The notes beneath the pieces are model-generated. The model had not been told where the DNA came from. It saw only the letters and a list, made by a program, of their open reading frames with translations, and searched no databases. From contig CAZZLH010000007.1 of assembly GCA_964654815.1 (NCBI GenBank), forward strand, positions 1 to 49,049: a stretch of 49,049 bases of DNA, given 5' to 3'. Positions 1 through 7,303 of the stretch are shown here, piece after piece (the first letter of the stretch is position 1; every line of letters begins with the position of its first letter). Source of the stretch: ZLKRG08 sp964654815 (GTDB lineage: Bacteria > Actinomycetota > Actinomycetes > Nanopelagicales > Nanopelagicaceae). The position numbers were made by a program, and so were the translations under genes.

Positions 1-59
1 AGTACTGAGGTTCCATCCAATGAGACCGTGGCTATTCCGTGACCGGATGCGATAGACAT
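1..59 (-). CDS. dapD: DapD, tetrahydrodipicolinate N-succinyltransferase (5' end only)
   Basis: Only the first 19 codons lie in the window; the gene runs off the left edge. Reading leftward from the ATG at 59 the frame is open and begins MSIASGHGIATVSLDGTSV. This resembles the start of actinobacterial DapD, the lysine and peptidoglycan-precursor enzyme of the succinylase branch, from memory of mycobacterial Rv1201c (a GIGLATLAADGSVLDTW-like start). DapD also lies near a LOG-family gene in mycobacteria, as here. A TAGTAT hexamer ends 6 nt before the ATG, which supports this start. dapC, from the same pathway, is at 15178. With so few residues the call rests on a short resemblance plus synteny and is moderate. 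Confidence 0.55.
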   Translation of the reverse strand, partial: MSIASGHGIATVSLDGTSV

Positions 60-65
60 AGACGC

Positions 66-71
66 ATACTA
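66..71 (-). promoter_or_regulatory. -10 hexamer of leaderless dapD promoter
   Basis: TAGTAT on the minus strand, 6 nt before the dapD ATG at 59. It overlaps the plus-strand -10 of the LOG gene. No clear -35 is visible. Confidence 0.5.
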
Positions 72-75
72 GCCT
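70..75 (+). promoter_or_regulatory. -10 hexamer of leaderless LOG-family gene promoter
   Basis: TAGCCT, 6 nt before the ATG at 82. There is no Shine-Dalgarno sequence in the interval, so the mRNA is predicted to begin at or beside the start codon. Confidence 0.45.
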
Positions 76-81
76 TCACCA

Positions 82-618
82 ATGCGAGTTTGCGTCTTCT
101 GCTCATCATCACCAGCCATTGATGATAAATACATTCGCCTCTCCAGTGAATTGGGCGCAGGTATCGGAACTAGAAACTGGACCTTAGTTTCTGGCGGGGG
201 TCGAATCTCTTCTATGGGCGCAGTCGCCTCTGCAGCTAGAGCAAATGGCGCGAAGACAATCGGTGTGATTCCAGAGTCATTGGAGAAGATTGAATTTGCC
301 GATAAAGATTCAGATGAATTACATGTTGTCAAAGATATGCGTGAACGCAAAGGATTAATCGAGAAAATATCCGATGCATTCATCGTTTTACCCGGCGGAC
401 CGGGGACTTTGGAAGAGTTCTTTGAGATTTGGGTTGGAAGATTCTTAAAATTTCACGATAAACCAATTGCAATCTTGGATCCCTTCGATCTTTATAAACC
501 ACTAATCGATTTGCTAGATCATCTTGAAGCGGAGAAATTTGTAAAGCCAGGCCAACGTGAACTTGTATTTTGGGCGCGAAACGTGGATGAGGCGCTCAAT
601 CACATAAGCAGCCAATAG
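82..618 (+). CDS. LOG-family (TIGR00730) Rossmann-fold nucleotide hydrolase
   Basis: A 178-residue protein of the LOG (Lonely Guy) / lysine-decarboxylase-like family. Members hydrolyse cytokinin-type or purine nucleoside 5'-monophosphates to the free base and ribose 5-phosphate; the bacterial substrate is usually unproven. Visible hallmarks are the N-terminal Rossmann strand (MRVCVFCSSS), a glycine-rich SGGGRISSMG turn near residue 37, the MRERK motif near 86 and the active-site signature PGGPGTLEE at 104-112, which supplies the catalytic glutamate and phosphate-binding loop. Length is normal for the family. It is divergent from dapD, with both start codons inside 25 bp. Cytoplasmic. The family call is firm; a physiological role is not implied. 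Confidence 0.9.
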   Translation: MRVCVFCSSSPAIDDKYIRLSSELGAGIGTRNWTLVSGGGRISSMGAVASAARANGAKTIGVIPESLEKIEFADKDSDELHVVKDMRERKGLIEKISDAFIVLPGGPGTLEEFFEIWVGRFLKFHDKPIAILDPFDLYKPLIDLLDHLEAEKFVKPGQRELVFWARNVDEALNHISSQ

Positions 619-674
619 CGTCATGACCGACCTGCCGCATGAGTTCTGTTAGGACATTCGATATCAAACGTCAG

Positions 675-680
675 TAAACT
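675..680 (+). promoter_or_regulatory. -10 hexamer of leaderless sigma-4-like gene promoter
   Basis: TAAACT, 8 nt before the ATG at 689. This favours the ATG over the in-frame TTG at 680, which would lie inside the hexamer. Confidence 0.45.
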
Positions 681-688
681 TGGCGCTT

Positions 689-874
689 ATGGAGCGCTTA
701 ATAATCGAAGTTATCGAATCGCTCCCTGACGAGTATCAAATAATTCTGCGCGCTCACTATGTGGGAAATAAGAGCGCGGAGCAGATCGCAGAAATGCTTG
801 GTGTCCCGACTGACTCTGTGGTGCGCATCATCAAAGCCGGCAAGGCTGCGCTGGCGCGTGAGTTGGGTCTTTAA
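689..874 (+). CDS. Stand-alone sigma-70 region 4-like helix-turn-helix protein
   Basis: A 61-residue protein consisting of little more than one sigma region 4 / LuxR-like helix-turn-helix. It opens with a linker-like segment resembling the sigma4 entry (IESLPDEYQIILRAHYVG), followed by a scaffold helix (SAEQIAEMLGV), a turn and a recognition-like helix (TDSVVRIIKAGKAALAREL). No region 2 or other sigma domain lies nearby, so it cannot act as a complete sigma factor. It could be an anti-sigma, an RNA polymerase flap-binding accessory, or a small DNA-binding regulator. I chose the ATG at 689 because a TAAACT -10 lies 8 nt upstream; a TTG at 680 would add three residues. It sits alone between LOG and DUF3117. 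The fold call is good; the function is unknown. Confidence 0.7.
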   Translation: MERLIIEVIESLPDEYQIILRAHYVGNKSAEQIAEMLGVPTDSVVRIIKAGKAALARELGL

Positions 875-953
875 ATCCCGATTTGAGAGTAATCACCCGA
901 TAAGAGATAATTAGCCACTATCCAATCTCACATCCAATCTGGAGGAAGCGCCT

Positions 954-1133
954 ATGGCTGCAATGAAGCCCCGAACTGGTGATGGCCCTATGGAGGTCAC
1001 CAAGGAGGCTCGTAGCCTGGTCATGCGCATCCCATTGGAAGGTGGCGGAAGATTGGTAGTCGAATTAAATGGTGAAGAGGCGGCAAATCTAGGCAGCGCG
1101 CTTCAAGCCGCGGTTCAACTAATCAAAAAGTAA
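954..1133 (+). CDS. DUF3117 small conserved protein
   Basis: A 59-residue protein beginning MAAMKPRTGDGPMEVTKE and containing VMRIPLEGGGRLVVELN, an almost exact match to the actinobacterial DUF3117 family (mycobacterial Rv1211-like). The family is very strongly conserved, always short, and has no established biochemical function. An optimal Shine-Dalgarno sequence (GGAGGAA, 941-947) lies 6 nt before the ATG, in contrast to most genes in this window, so this gene has a true 5' UTR. It is flanked by the sigma-4-like gene and pepA on the same strand. The family call is firm. Confidence 0.93.
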   Translation: MAAMKPRTGDGPMEVTKEARSLVMRIPLEGGGRLVVELNGEEAANLGSALQAAVQLIKK

Positions 1134-1141
1134 TTAATTGA

Positions 1142-1147
1142 TAGCGT
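1142..1147 (+). promoter_or_regulatory. -10 hexamer of leaderless pepA promoter
   Basis: TAGCGT, 7 nt before the ATG at 1155, directly after the DUF3117 gene. Confidence 0.45.
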
Positions 1148-1154
1148 TAGGCGC

Positions 1155-2627
1155 ATGCTCCTTTTTCAGCGCGCCGATCGGCTCTCAAAAAAGGCTAACC
1201 AGGTTTTCGTAACCTTCTCCCAAAGTAAAACAGAGGCAGCACCAAAGATCGCCGCTGCCGAACTAGCGAAACTATTCAGTTTGAATCTGCAAGATGAGTT
1301 GGCTTTCTTTTTAAATCCCGATAAACCCGCAAAATCCGGGGAGATATTTGAGATACCGGTAAGCGCAACTGGTTTTAATTGCGCTCGATTGAATTTCGTA
1401 TCGATAGGGCAGGGCGAGTTAAAGGATCTGCGCCAAGCTGGTGCCGCAATCGGCCGAAAACTTCGCGGCAAAAATGAGTCTGCCTATCTACATGCAAAGT
1501 TAAAGTCAGATCAGATAGAGACGCTACTTATCTCAACTAATCTCGGATATTTCCAATGGAATCTAAAGAGTGGCACCCGACCGGTAAAAACTTTATTAGA
1601 GGTTTCTAATATTGATGCCAAGCATCTTCACCACGCTCAAGTTAAATCCAGTGCAGTAAATCGAGCGCGGGAAATGATCCATACCCCCTCTAATATCAAG
1701 AACCCAGAGTGGATCGCTAAGCAGGCGAAGAGATTAGCCGCCAAATCTAAGGCGAGCAGAGTTATAAAAGTGGATGTGAAATCAGGCGCCCAACTACGAG
1801 ACTTTGGCGGTTTAAGAGCGGTAGGCGGCTCTGCCCCTAAACCTGGACCACGATTTATTGAAATTACCTACACGCCGCGTAAAGCAAAGACAAAACATGT
1901 GGTGTTAGTTGGTAAGGGAATTACCTATGACACTGGGGGCATCTCACTAAAGCGTCCCTACGACATCATGATTCCGATGAAGAGCGATATGGCAGGGGTC
2001 GCCGCCTGCTTGGCAGCGATAAGTGCGCTGCCAGAATTAAATGTGGAAGTTAAGGTAACGGCGCTACTTATGTGTGCTGAGAATGCGATTTCAGCGACTG
2101 CTCAGCGACCCGGAGATGTGATTAAGCATTACGGTGGTAAGACTGTTGAGGTATTGGATACAGACGCTGAAGGTCGCTTGGTGCTAGCTGATGGTTTGGC
2201 ATACGCGGTGGAGCGATTAAATCCAGATTATTTGCTGGATATCGCAACTTTAACTGGCTCTGCAACTCTTGGATTAGGCAAGCAGTATGCGGCGCTCTAC
2301 TCACGCAATCCAAAATGGGTGAAAGAGTTGGTTACTGCAGGTGAAAAATCTGGCGATCGGGTTTGGCATATGCCGTTGATTGACGATTATCAATTGGCGC
2401 TGGAATCCGATATCGCAGATCTAAATCACACCGCTGATAAAGGAGATTTCAAGGCAGGTTCAGTGACTGCGGCGCTCTTTCTCGAGCAATTCGTGTCGGG
2501 TGCAAATTGGGCCCACTTAGATATTGCTGGTGTGGGTCGCGCCGAGAGCGATGCGGGTGAGAATCCCAAAGGCGGAACAGGTTGGGGAGTGCGTCTCATT
2601 TTGGAATGGCTCGTTAGTTTGAAATGA
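1155..2627 (+). CDS. pepA: Leucyl aminopeptidase, M17 family
   Basis: A 490-residue cytosolic aminopeptidase that removes N-terminal leucine and other residues in peptide turnover. The C-terminal catalytic half carries the two-metal M17 centre: GKGITYDTGGISLK (metal-binding Lys and Asp), MKSDMAG, and the signature DTDAEGRLVLADGL, a variant of NTDAEGR with Asp in place of the first Asn. The N-terminal third is the divergent macro-like regulatory domain. The length is typical. The start is set by a TAGCGT -10 ending 7 nt before the ATG; there is no ribosome-binding site. The O-methyltransferase gene follows after 10 bp. The family call is firm. Confidence 0.95.
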   Translation: MLLFQRADRLSKKANQVFVTFSQSKTEAAPKIAAAELAKLFSLNLQDELAFFLNPDKPAKSGEIFEIPVSATGFNCARLNFVSIGQGELKDLRQAGAAIGRKLRGKNESAYLHAKLKSDQIETLLISTNLGYFQWNLKSGTRPVKTLLEVSNIDAKHLHHAQVKSSAVNRAREMIHTPSNIKNPEWIAKQAKRLAAKSKASRVIKVDVKSGAQLRDFGGLRAVGGSAPKPGPRFIEITYTPRKAKTKHVVLVGKGITYDTGGISLKRPYDIMIPMKSDMAGVAACLAAISALPELNVEVKVTALLMCAENAISATAQRPGDVIKHYGGKTVEVLDTDAEGRLVLADGLAYAVERLNPDYLLDIATLTGSATLGLGKQYAALYSRNPKWVKELVTAGEKSGDRVWHMPLIDDYQLALESDIADLNHTADKGDFKAGSVTAALFLEQFVSGANWAHLDIAGVGRAESDAGENPKGGTGWGVRLILEWLVSLK

Positions 2628-2637
2628 GTAATTTAAT

Positions 2638-3264
2638 ATGAAATTCGACCTCTCCCAATTTTCCGATCAATATCTTCCTGAGGATCCGATACAGAGCGCG
2701 GCAAGAGAGAAGGGCCTCGAGTTAGGCGTTATTGATGCCACGCCAGGTTCTGGCGCATATTTGAAATATGTCGCCTCTTTGATTGGCGCGCAATCGGTCG
2801 TAGAAATTGGCACTGGATCTGGGGTTGGGACTTTATGGATTTTAAAGGGCATGATCAACTCTGGTGTAGTCACCACAATTGACCCTGAAGTCCAACATAT
2901 TCAGATAGCAAGACAAGTCTTGCTTGATGCAGATATTCCCGCGAATCGATACCGATTAATCACTAGTGATTATCTAGAGGTAATGCGAAAGTTGGCTGAT
3001 CGGGCATATGACATGGTGGTCTTTCGAGGTAACCCCGAAGATATCTTGGATGTAATTGATGAGGCGCATCGAATTCTTCGTACCGGTGGGATTTTGGCAA
3101 TAGATCATTTTTATGGCGGTGGAAAAGTTCCAGACCCCGCTCAACGGGACCCAAAGACTGTGGCGCTTCGAGAGGCTGGAAAGTTCCTGAAGAGTCAAGG
3201 AGAGAGTTGGGCCATCTCACTTAATCCAATAGGAGATGCAGTTTTACTAGCGACCAAGCTATAA
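2638..3264 (+). CDS. SAM-dependent O-methyltransferase
   Basis: A 208-residue class I methyltransferase of the caffeoyl-CoA/catechol O-methyltransferase type. The SAM-binding loop VEIGTGSGVGTLWIL lies near residue 57, an acidic strand end TTIDPE follows, and the late motif RTGGILAIDHFYGGG holds the metal and catalytic region. It matches the mycobacterial Rv1220c position next to tatB. The substrate is unknown. The ATG lies 10 bp after the pepA stop with neither a Shine-Dalgarno sequence nor a clear -10, so it is probably co-transcribed. In many Actinobacteria sigE, rseA and htrA separate this gene from tatB; here they are absent. Confidence 0.85.
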   Translation: MKFDLSQFSDQYLPEDPIQSAAREKGLELGVIDATPGSGAYLKYVASLIGAQSVVEIGTGSGVGTLWILKGMINSGVVTTIDPEVQHIQIARQVLLDADIPANRYRLITSDYLEVMRKLADRAYDMVVFRGNPEDILDVIDEAHRILRTGGILAIDHFYGGGKVPDPAQRDPKTVALREAGKFLKSQGESWAISLNPIGDAVLLATKL

Positions 3265-3265
3265 C

Positions 3266-3271
3266 TACGCT
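3266..3271 (+). promoter_or_regulatory. -10 hexamer of leaderless tatB promoter
   Basis: TACGCT, 6 nt before the ATG at 3278, just after the stop of the methyltransferase gene. Confidence 0.4.
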
Positions 3272-3277
3272 AAGCAT

Positions 3278-3592
3278 ATGTTTGGCGATCTGGGTTTTGG
3301 TGAGTTAATTGGGCTAGCCATTCTGGCTTTGGTGCTGGTTGGTCCTGATCGATTGCCTACCGTTGCGGTCGAAGGCGCAAAACTCATCAAGAAATTACGT
3401 GGATATGCCTCCTCCGCCACCGAGCAAATCAAAGAGAGCTTGGGGCCAGGCTATGAGAATTTAAAGCCTGAAGATCTCCACCCGAAGAATTTCATTAAGA
3501 AACAGATCAATGAAGTATTGGTCGAGGAAAACAAGAGCAAAAAGTTAAAGAGTAGTGGCATCGACGTAAAACTCGATCCCGACATGTTATGA
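3278..3592 (+). CDS. tatB: Twin-arginine translocase subunit TatB
   Basis: A 104-residue TatA/B-family protein. It has one N-terminal transmembrane helix (about residues 4-22, FGELIGLAILALVLVGPDRL), the hallmark hinge VGPDRLP, and then an amphipathic, Lys-rich cytoplasmic helix (AVEGAKLIKKLRGYASSATEQ). The Glu in the first helix (GFGELIGLA) is typical of TatB. With TatA and TatC, which are outside the window, it would receive folded proteins bearing RR signal peptides. Its stop overlaps the mrp start by 4 nt (ATGA), indicating translational coupling. The tatB-mrp neighbourhood is usual in Actinobacteria. Confidence 0.9.
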   Translation: MFGDLGFGELIGLAILALVLVGPDRLPTVAVEGAKLIKKLRGYASSATEQIKESLGPGYENLKPEDLHPKNFIKKQINEVLVEENKSKKLKSSGIDVKLDPDML

Positions 3593-4701
3593 GCCAACTG
3601 CTTGATGCGCTCAGCAAAGTAATTGATCCTGAGCTTCGCCGTTCCATAACCGAATTGGGAATGGTCGAACGCGCTGAATTAATTGATGGCACTGCCGAAA
3701 TTAAAGTTTTACTAACGATCTCAGGTTGCCCCATGCGGGATAAATTGACTGAAGATATTAATAATTCTGCTAGACAGGTTCCGGGCGTATCCAAGGTCGC
3801 ACTGGAGTTTGGTGTCATGACTGAGGCGCAACGCGAAAAGGTGCGCGACATCGTTCGGGGCGGCAAAGCCAAAGAGATCCCCTTCGCCAGACCAGATTCT
3901 TTGACCAGAGTAATTGGAATCTCCTCAGGCAAAGGTGGAGTTGGTAAATCCTCGCTAACTGCCAATTTGGCAATCGCGGTAGCAAAGCAGGGGATGAGCG
4001 TGGGAATTCTGGATGCAGATATTTATGGCCATTCGATTCCACGGCTATTGGGATTGATTGGAATGCGTCCAACTGCGATAGATGAGATGTTTATTCCGCT
4101 CGAGAATTATGGCGTTAAATGCGTTTCGATGGAGATGTTCAAACCAAATCGAGCTGATGCGATTGCTTATCGTGGCCCAATCTTGCACAAAGTTTTACAG
4201 CAACTACTGACTGATGCATTTTGGGGTGACCTCGATTTTCTATTCATCGATCTGCCACCTGGCACAGGAGATCTGGCGATCTCGTTAGGTCAATTGATAC
4301 CAGCATCAGAATTAATTGTCGTTACCACTCCCCAAGTTGCAGCAGCAGAGGTGGCAGAGCGATCTGGTCGAATCGCTTATCAATTGAAGCAACAGATAGT
4401 CGGAGTTATTGAAAATATGTCGGCATTTCCTTGCCCAAAGTGTGGTGAACCAATTGAGCTCTTTGGTCATGGTGGTGGAGCAGAAACTGCAGCCAGACTT
4501 GGTCAATTGATCGGCGCCGATGTGCCGGTATTAGGCCAGGTCCCTTTCAGTGAATCGCTACGCAATGGCGGAGATGGCGGCCATCCAGTTGTGGTCAGTC
4601 AAATTGATGATCCTGCAACCAAAGTGATAAATGAAATTGCGGTGAATTTGACGCAAAGAAAGCGTTCTTTAGTGGGCGTTCCGCTCAAATTGAACACCTA
4701 A
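3589..4701 (+). CDS. mrp: Mrp/NBP35-family Fe-S cluster carrier ATPase
   Basis: A 370-residue P-loop ATPase that binds and delivers iron-sulfur clusters. The N-terminal 90 residues form a MIP18/DUF59 domain (LSKVIDPELRRSITELGMV). The ATPase domain has the deviant Walker A GISSGKGGVGKSSLTANL near residue 108, a Walker B-like region FLFIDLPPGTGDL, and the C-terminal CPKC pair that bridges a cluster between two subunits. The length is normal for the fused form. It overlaps tatB by 4 nt. It could serve the [4Fe-4S] proteins in this window, such as both WhiB proteins and the ferredoxin; that link is inference. Confidence 0.94.
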   Translation: MSQLLDALSKVIDPELRRSITELGMVERAELIDGTAEIKVLLTISGCPMRDKLTEDINNSARQVPGVSKVALEFGVMTEAQREKVRDIVRGGKAKEIPFARPDSLTRVIGISSGKGGVGKSSLTANLAIAVAKQGMSVGILDADIYGHSIPRLLGLIGMRPTAIDEMFIPLENYGVKCVSMEMFKPNRADAIAYRGPILHKVLQQLLTDAFWGDLDFLFIDLPPGTGDLAISLGQLIPASELIVVTTPQVAAAEVAERSGRIAYQLKQQIVGVIENMSAFPCPKCGEPIELFGHGGGAETAARLGQLIGADVPVLGQVPFSESLRNGGDGGHPVVVSQIDDPATKVINEIAVNLTQRKRSLVGVPLKLNT

Positions 4702-4748
4702 AAAGAGTTAAAACACTTAATTTGGGAGCTCGAATCCATTCACTGAAT

Positions 4749-4754
4749 TAGAAT
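4749..4754 (+). promoter_or_regulatory. -10 hexamer of leaderless MgtE-like gene promoter
   Basis: TAGAAT, 6 nt before the ATG at 4761. It rules against the in-frame TTG at 4755, which lies in the spacer. Confidence 0.5.
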
Positions 4755-4760
4755 TTGAGC

Positions 4761-6065
4761 ATGTCAAAGTCCGCAGCCCGAGTTCAATCTGCGGCACTTA
4801 CTCGTAAAGGGATCAAATCCACATTAGTTTCGGTAGCTGGAATCATTGGCTGCCCAGTTAAGGATCAAGATGGACTTTTCTTAGGCAAGCTCGTTGATTT
4901 CGTAGTTCACCATGGTGGCGAAACCTATCCGCCAGTCTCCGGCCTTATCGTAAAAGTTGCGGGGCGCCGAGCTTATATTGATGGTGCTCGAATCTCTAAG
5001 TTATCCAAAGATGAAATCACCCTCTCTTCCGCCAAAGTAAATCTCTCGGAATTCCAAAGACGAACCGGCGAATCATTACTTGATGGGGATGTTTTGGATC
5101 ACCAGATCGTGGATGTGAATGGTTTACGAGTAGTTCGCGCATCAGATTTATATCTTGCGCCACTGGATAAAGAGATTCGTTTGGTGGGAGTTGACGTATC
5201 TTTCCGCTCGTTTATACGCCGATTATTTCCGGGTAATTTTGGTAGAACACCAGCTGTTGACCAAGTAATCGATTGGGCAAGCGTGGCATCTCTGGCAGAC
5301 GATGGGGGCGTAGTTCGCACTACTGCAACTCGCGAAGCGCTTAGCAAGTTGCGCCCTGCTGATATTGCCGACATCATCGAAGATCTAGAGGGTCGTGAGC
5401 AGAGCGCTCTAATCGAACTGCTTGATCCAGATTTGGCAGCCGATGCTTTGGAAGAGATGGAAGATGACGAATTGCAAGGTTTACTTCGCGGTCTGCCCGA
5501 TGAACGTGCCGCTGAATTGCTTTCTCACATGGAACCTGATGAATCAGCGGAGGTGCTGCGTGATTTAGCAGATGAACACTCTGAGAGCATTCTCTCTCAG
5601 ATGTCACCTGCCATGGCCAAACAACTTCGCCGATTAGTCGAGCACGATGAGACCTTAGCGGGTGGAATCATGACCACGCATCTCTTGATCGTGAAAGAGA
5701 GCGATTCCGTTGCTGATGCCTTGAAATTGCTCATCGAACATAAAGAACGCGACATCTCAGATGGCGTAACTGTGGTTGATGCAAAGGGAAAGTTACTAGA
5801 TCACATTCAAATCGTGGAGTTAATCGCAGCTAAACCAGCGCAGAAGTTAGCTGATTTAGTGAAAGCGCCTTTTCCGACTGCGGTTGAGAGTAATACCTCA
5901 TTAGAAGAGGTGATTGAAGAGTTCTCTAATAATCGTGGTTCATCGATTATCGTCGTTGATGAAAAAGGAAAGCCCATAGGAAGAATTTTGGCAGACGACA
6001 TCATTGATGCCATGGTGCCATCTGAAAATTCTGGATTAGCTCAAGGCACCGGAGCGCTCTCATGA
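4761..6065 (+). CDS. MgtE-like cytosolic Mg2+ sensor protein (PRC barrel, MgtE_N, CBS; no membrane domain)
   Basis: A 434-residue soluble protein with three parts. A PRC-barrel-like N-terminus (GCPVKDQDGLFLGKLVDFVV) comes first. A MgtE N-terminal superhelical domain follows at roughly residues 195-300, with repeats such as LRPADIADIIEDLEG, LLDPDLAADALEEMEDDEL and LLSHMEPDESAEVLRDLADE. Two CBS domains lie at about 305-425. In true MgtE channels these acidic domains bind Mg2+ and gate a membrane pore; here the five-helix pore is absent. The stop overlaps the start of an NRAMP-like permease (ATGA), suggesting the sensor controls that permease in trans. The gene lies after mrp, as in mycobacteria (Rv1232c-like). 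The domain call is firm; the gating role is inferred. Confidence 0.87.
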   Translation: MSKSAARVQSAALTRKGIKSTLVSVAGIIGCPVKDQDGLFLGKLVDFVVHHGGETYPPVSGLIVKVAGRRAYIDGARISKLSKDEITLSSAKVNLSEFQRRTGESLLDGDVLDHQIVDVNGLRVVRASDLYLAPLDKEIRLVGVDVSFRSFIRRLFPGNFGRTPAVDQVIDWASVASLADDGGVVRTTATREALSKLRPADIADIIEDLEGREQSALIELLDPDLAADALEEMEDDELQGLLRGLPDERAAELLSHMEPDESAEVLRDLADEHSESILSQMSPAMAKQLRRLVEHDETLAGGIMTTHLLIVKESDSVADALKLLIEHKERDISDGVTVVDAKGKLLDHIQIVELIAAKPAQKLADLVKAPFPTAVESNTSLEEVIEEFSNNRGSSIIVVDEKGKPIGRILADDIIDAMVPSENSGLAQGTGALS

Positions 6066-7303
6066 AGCAATTAGATTCACGAAAATTAAGGATTGGTGCC
6101 TTTCTCGCCGTTATGGGCCCTGGCATCATCGCTGGATTATCAGATGATGATCCAGCTGGCATCACCACTTATTCACAACTCGGTGCGCAATTTGGTTATC
6201 AACTCCTATGGACTCTAGGAATTGCAACCATCGCTTTGATTCTCTTTCAGGACCTGGGTGCGCGCATTGGGGTCGTTACTCGTCAAGGTTTGATTGGATT
6301 GGTACGGCAAAAATATGGTGCAAAGTCTGGTGCACTTAGCGCGACTGCTTTAGTACTGGCGAATATTGGCACCATGACCGCGGAGTTTGCGGGAATCGCC
6401 GCAGCGGGAAATCTTTTTGGTATCTCGAAGTACATCACTGTGCCAATCGCCGGAATTGTGGTCTCATTTCTGGTGCTTCGTGGCAGTTTTGCCAGAGTAG
6501 AGAAAGTTTTCTTCGCGCTAGCATCGGTATTTATCGCCTACATCGTGGCAGGTTTCTTAGCCAAACCAGATTGGGGCGCAGCTGCCAAAGGATTGCTGGT
6601 GCCGACCATGCCACTTACTCAGGATGCAGTTTTTATTGCTACCGCTACTTTAGGTACCACTCTTGCGCCATGGGGGCTAGCTTTTATTCAAAGTTACGCA
6701 GTAGATAAACGACTTACTAAAGAAGATCTGAAATTGCTTCGTGTGGACGTTTGGACTGGGTCATTGCTCACAGGAATCATCGGATTCTTTGTTGTGGTCA
6801 CCTGCGCTGCAACTTTGCATGTAAATGGAGTCACAAACATCACCGATGCCTCTGAGGCAGCCGAGGCGCTGCGACCCTTGGCGGGAAATTTAGCCAAGGA
6901 GTTCTTTGCAATTGGCCTAATCGGCGCATCCTTGCTCGCGGCATCGATCCTGCCCTTATCGACCGCTTATGCGGTATCAGATCTAACTGGTCGCCCAGCC
7001 GCCTTAGACGATAAGGCTAAAGAAGCGCCACTTTTCTATTCGACCTTTGGAGCAATTACGGTCTTAGCGGCAACTTTAGTTTTGATACCTGGCGTGCCCT
7101 TAATTAAGACGTTGGTGCTTACGCAGATACTCAATGCAATTTTACTTCTACCTTTATTGCTCTATATGTTTGGAATTGCACGCGATCAAAGACTTATGGG
7201 CGAGTATCGTGCGAGCAATCGGATGTCCTTGGTCTATTCAATTATTATCGTGTTGATCTTTGTCTGTGTTACCACTTTGATCTGGCTTAGCGTCGCGGGA
7301 TGA
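6062..7303 (+). CDS. NRAMP-like divalent metal permease with atypical metal site
   Basis: A 413-residue integral membrane protein with about eleven helices, in the NRAMP superfamily. The first helix reads GIIAGLSDDDPAGITTY, so the canonical DPGN metal motif is DPAG (Asp30, Ala32, Gly33). The sixth-helix motif, normally A-x-x-M-P-H, is TLAPWGLAF: Ala202 replaces the methionine that gives transition-metal preference, and Trp replaces His. Loss of this Met is a feature of the NRAMP-related Mg2+ transporters, so Mg2+ is a better guess than Mn2+ or Fe2+. It is translationally coupled to the MgtE-like sensor upstream and overlaps the EamA gene downstream by 4 nt. The family call is firm; selectivity is inferred. 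Confidence 0.87.
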   Translation: MKQLDSRKLRIGAFLAVMGPGIIAGLSDDDPAGITTYSQLGAQFGYQLLWTLGIATIALILFQDLGARIGVVTRQGLIGLVRQKYGAKSGALSATALVLANIGTMTAEFAGIAAAGNLFGISKYITVPIAGIVVSFLVLRGSFARVEKVFFALASVFIAYIVAGFLAKPDWGAAAKGLLVPTMPLTQDAVFIATATLGTTLAPWGLAFIQSYAVDKRLTKEDLKLLRVDVWTGSLLTGIIGFFVVVTCAATLHVNGVTNITDASEAAEALRPLAGNLAKEFFAIGLIGASLLAASILPLSTAYAVSDLTGRPAALDDKAKEAPLFYSTFGAITVLAATLVLIPGVPLIKTLVLTQILNAILLLPLLLYMFGIARDQRLMGEYRASNRMSLVYSIIIVLIFVCVTTLIWLSVAG

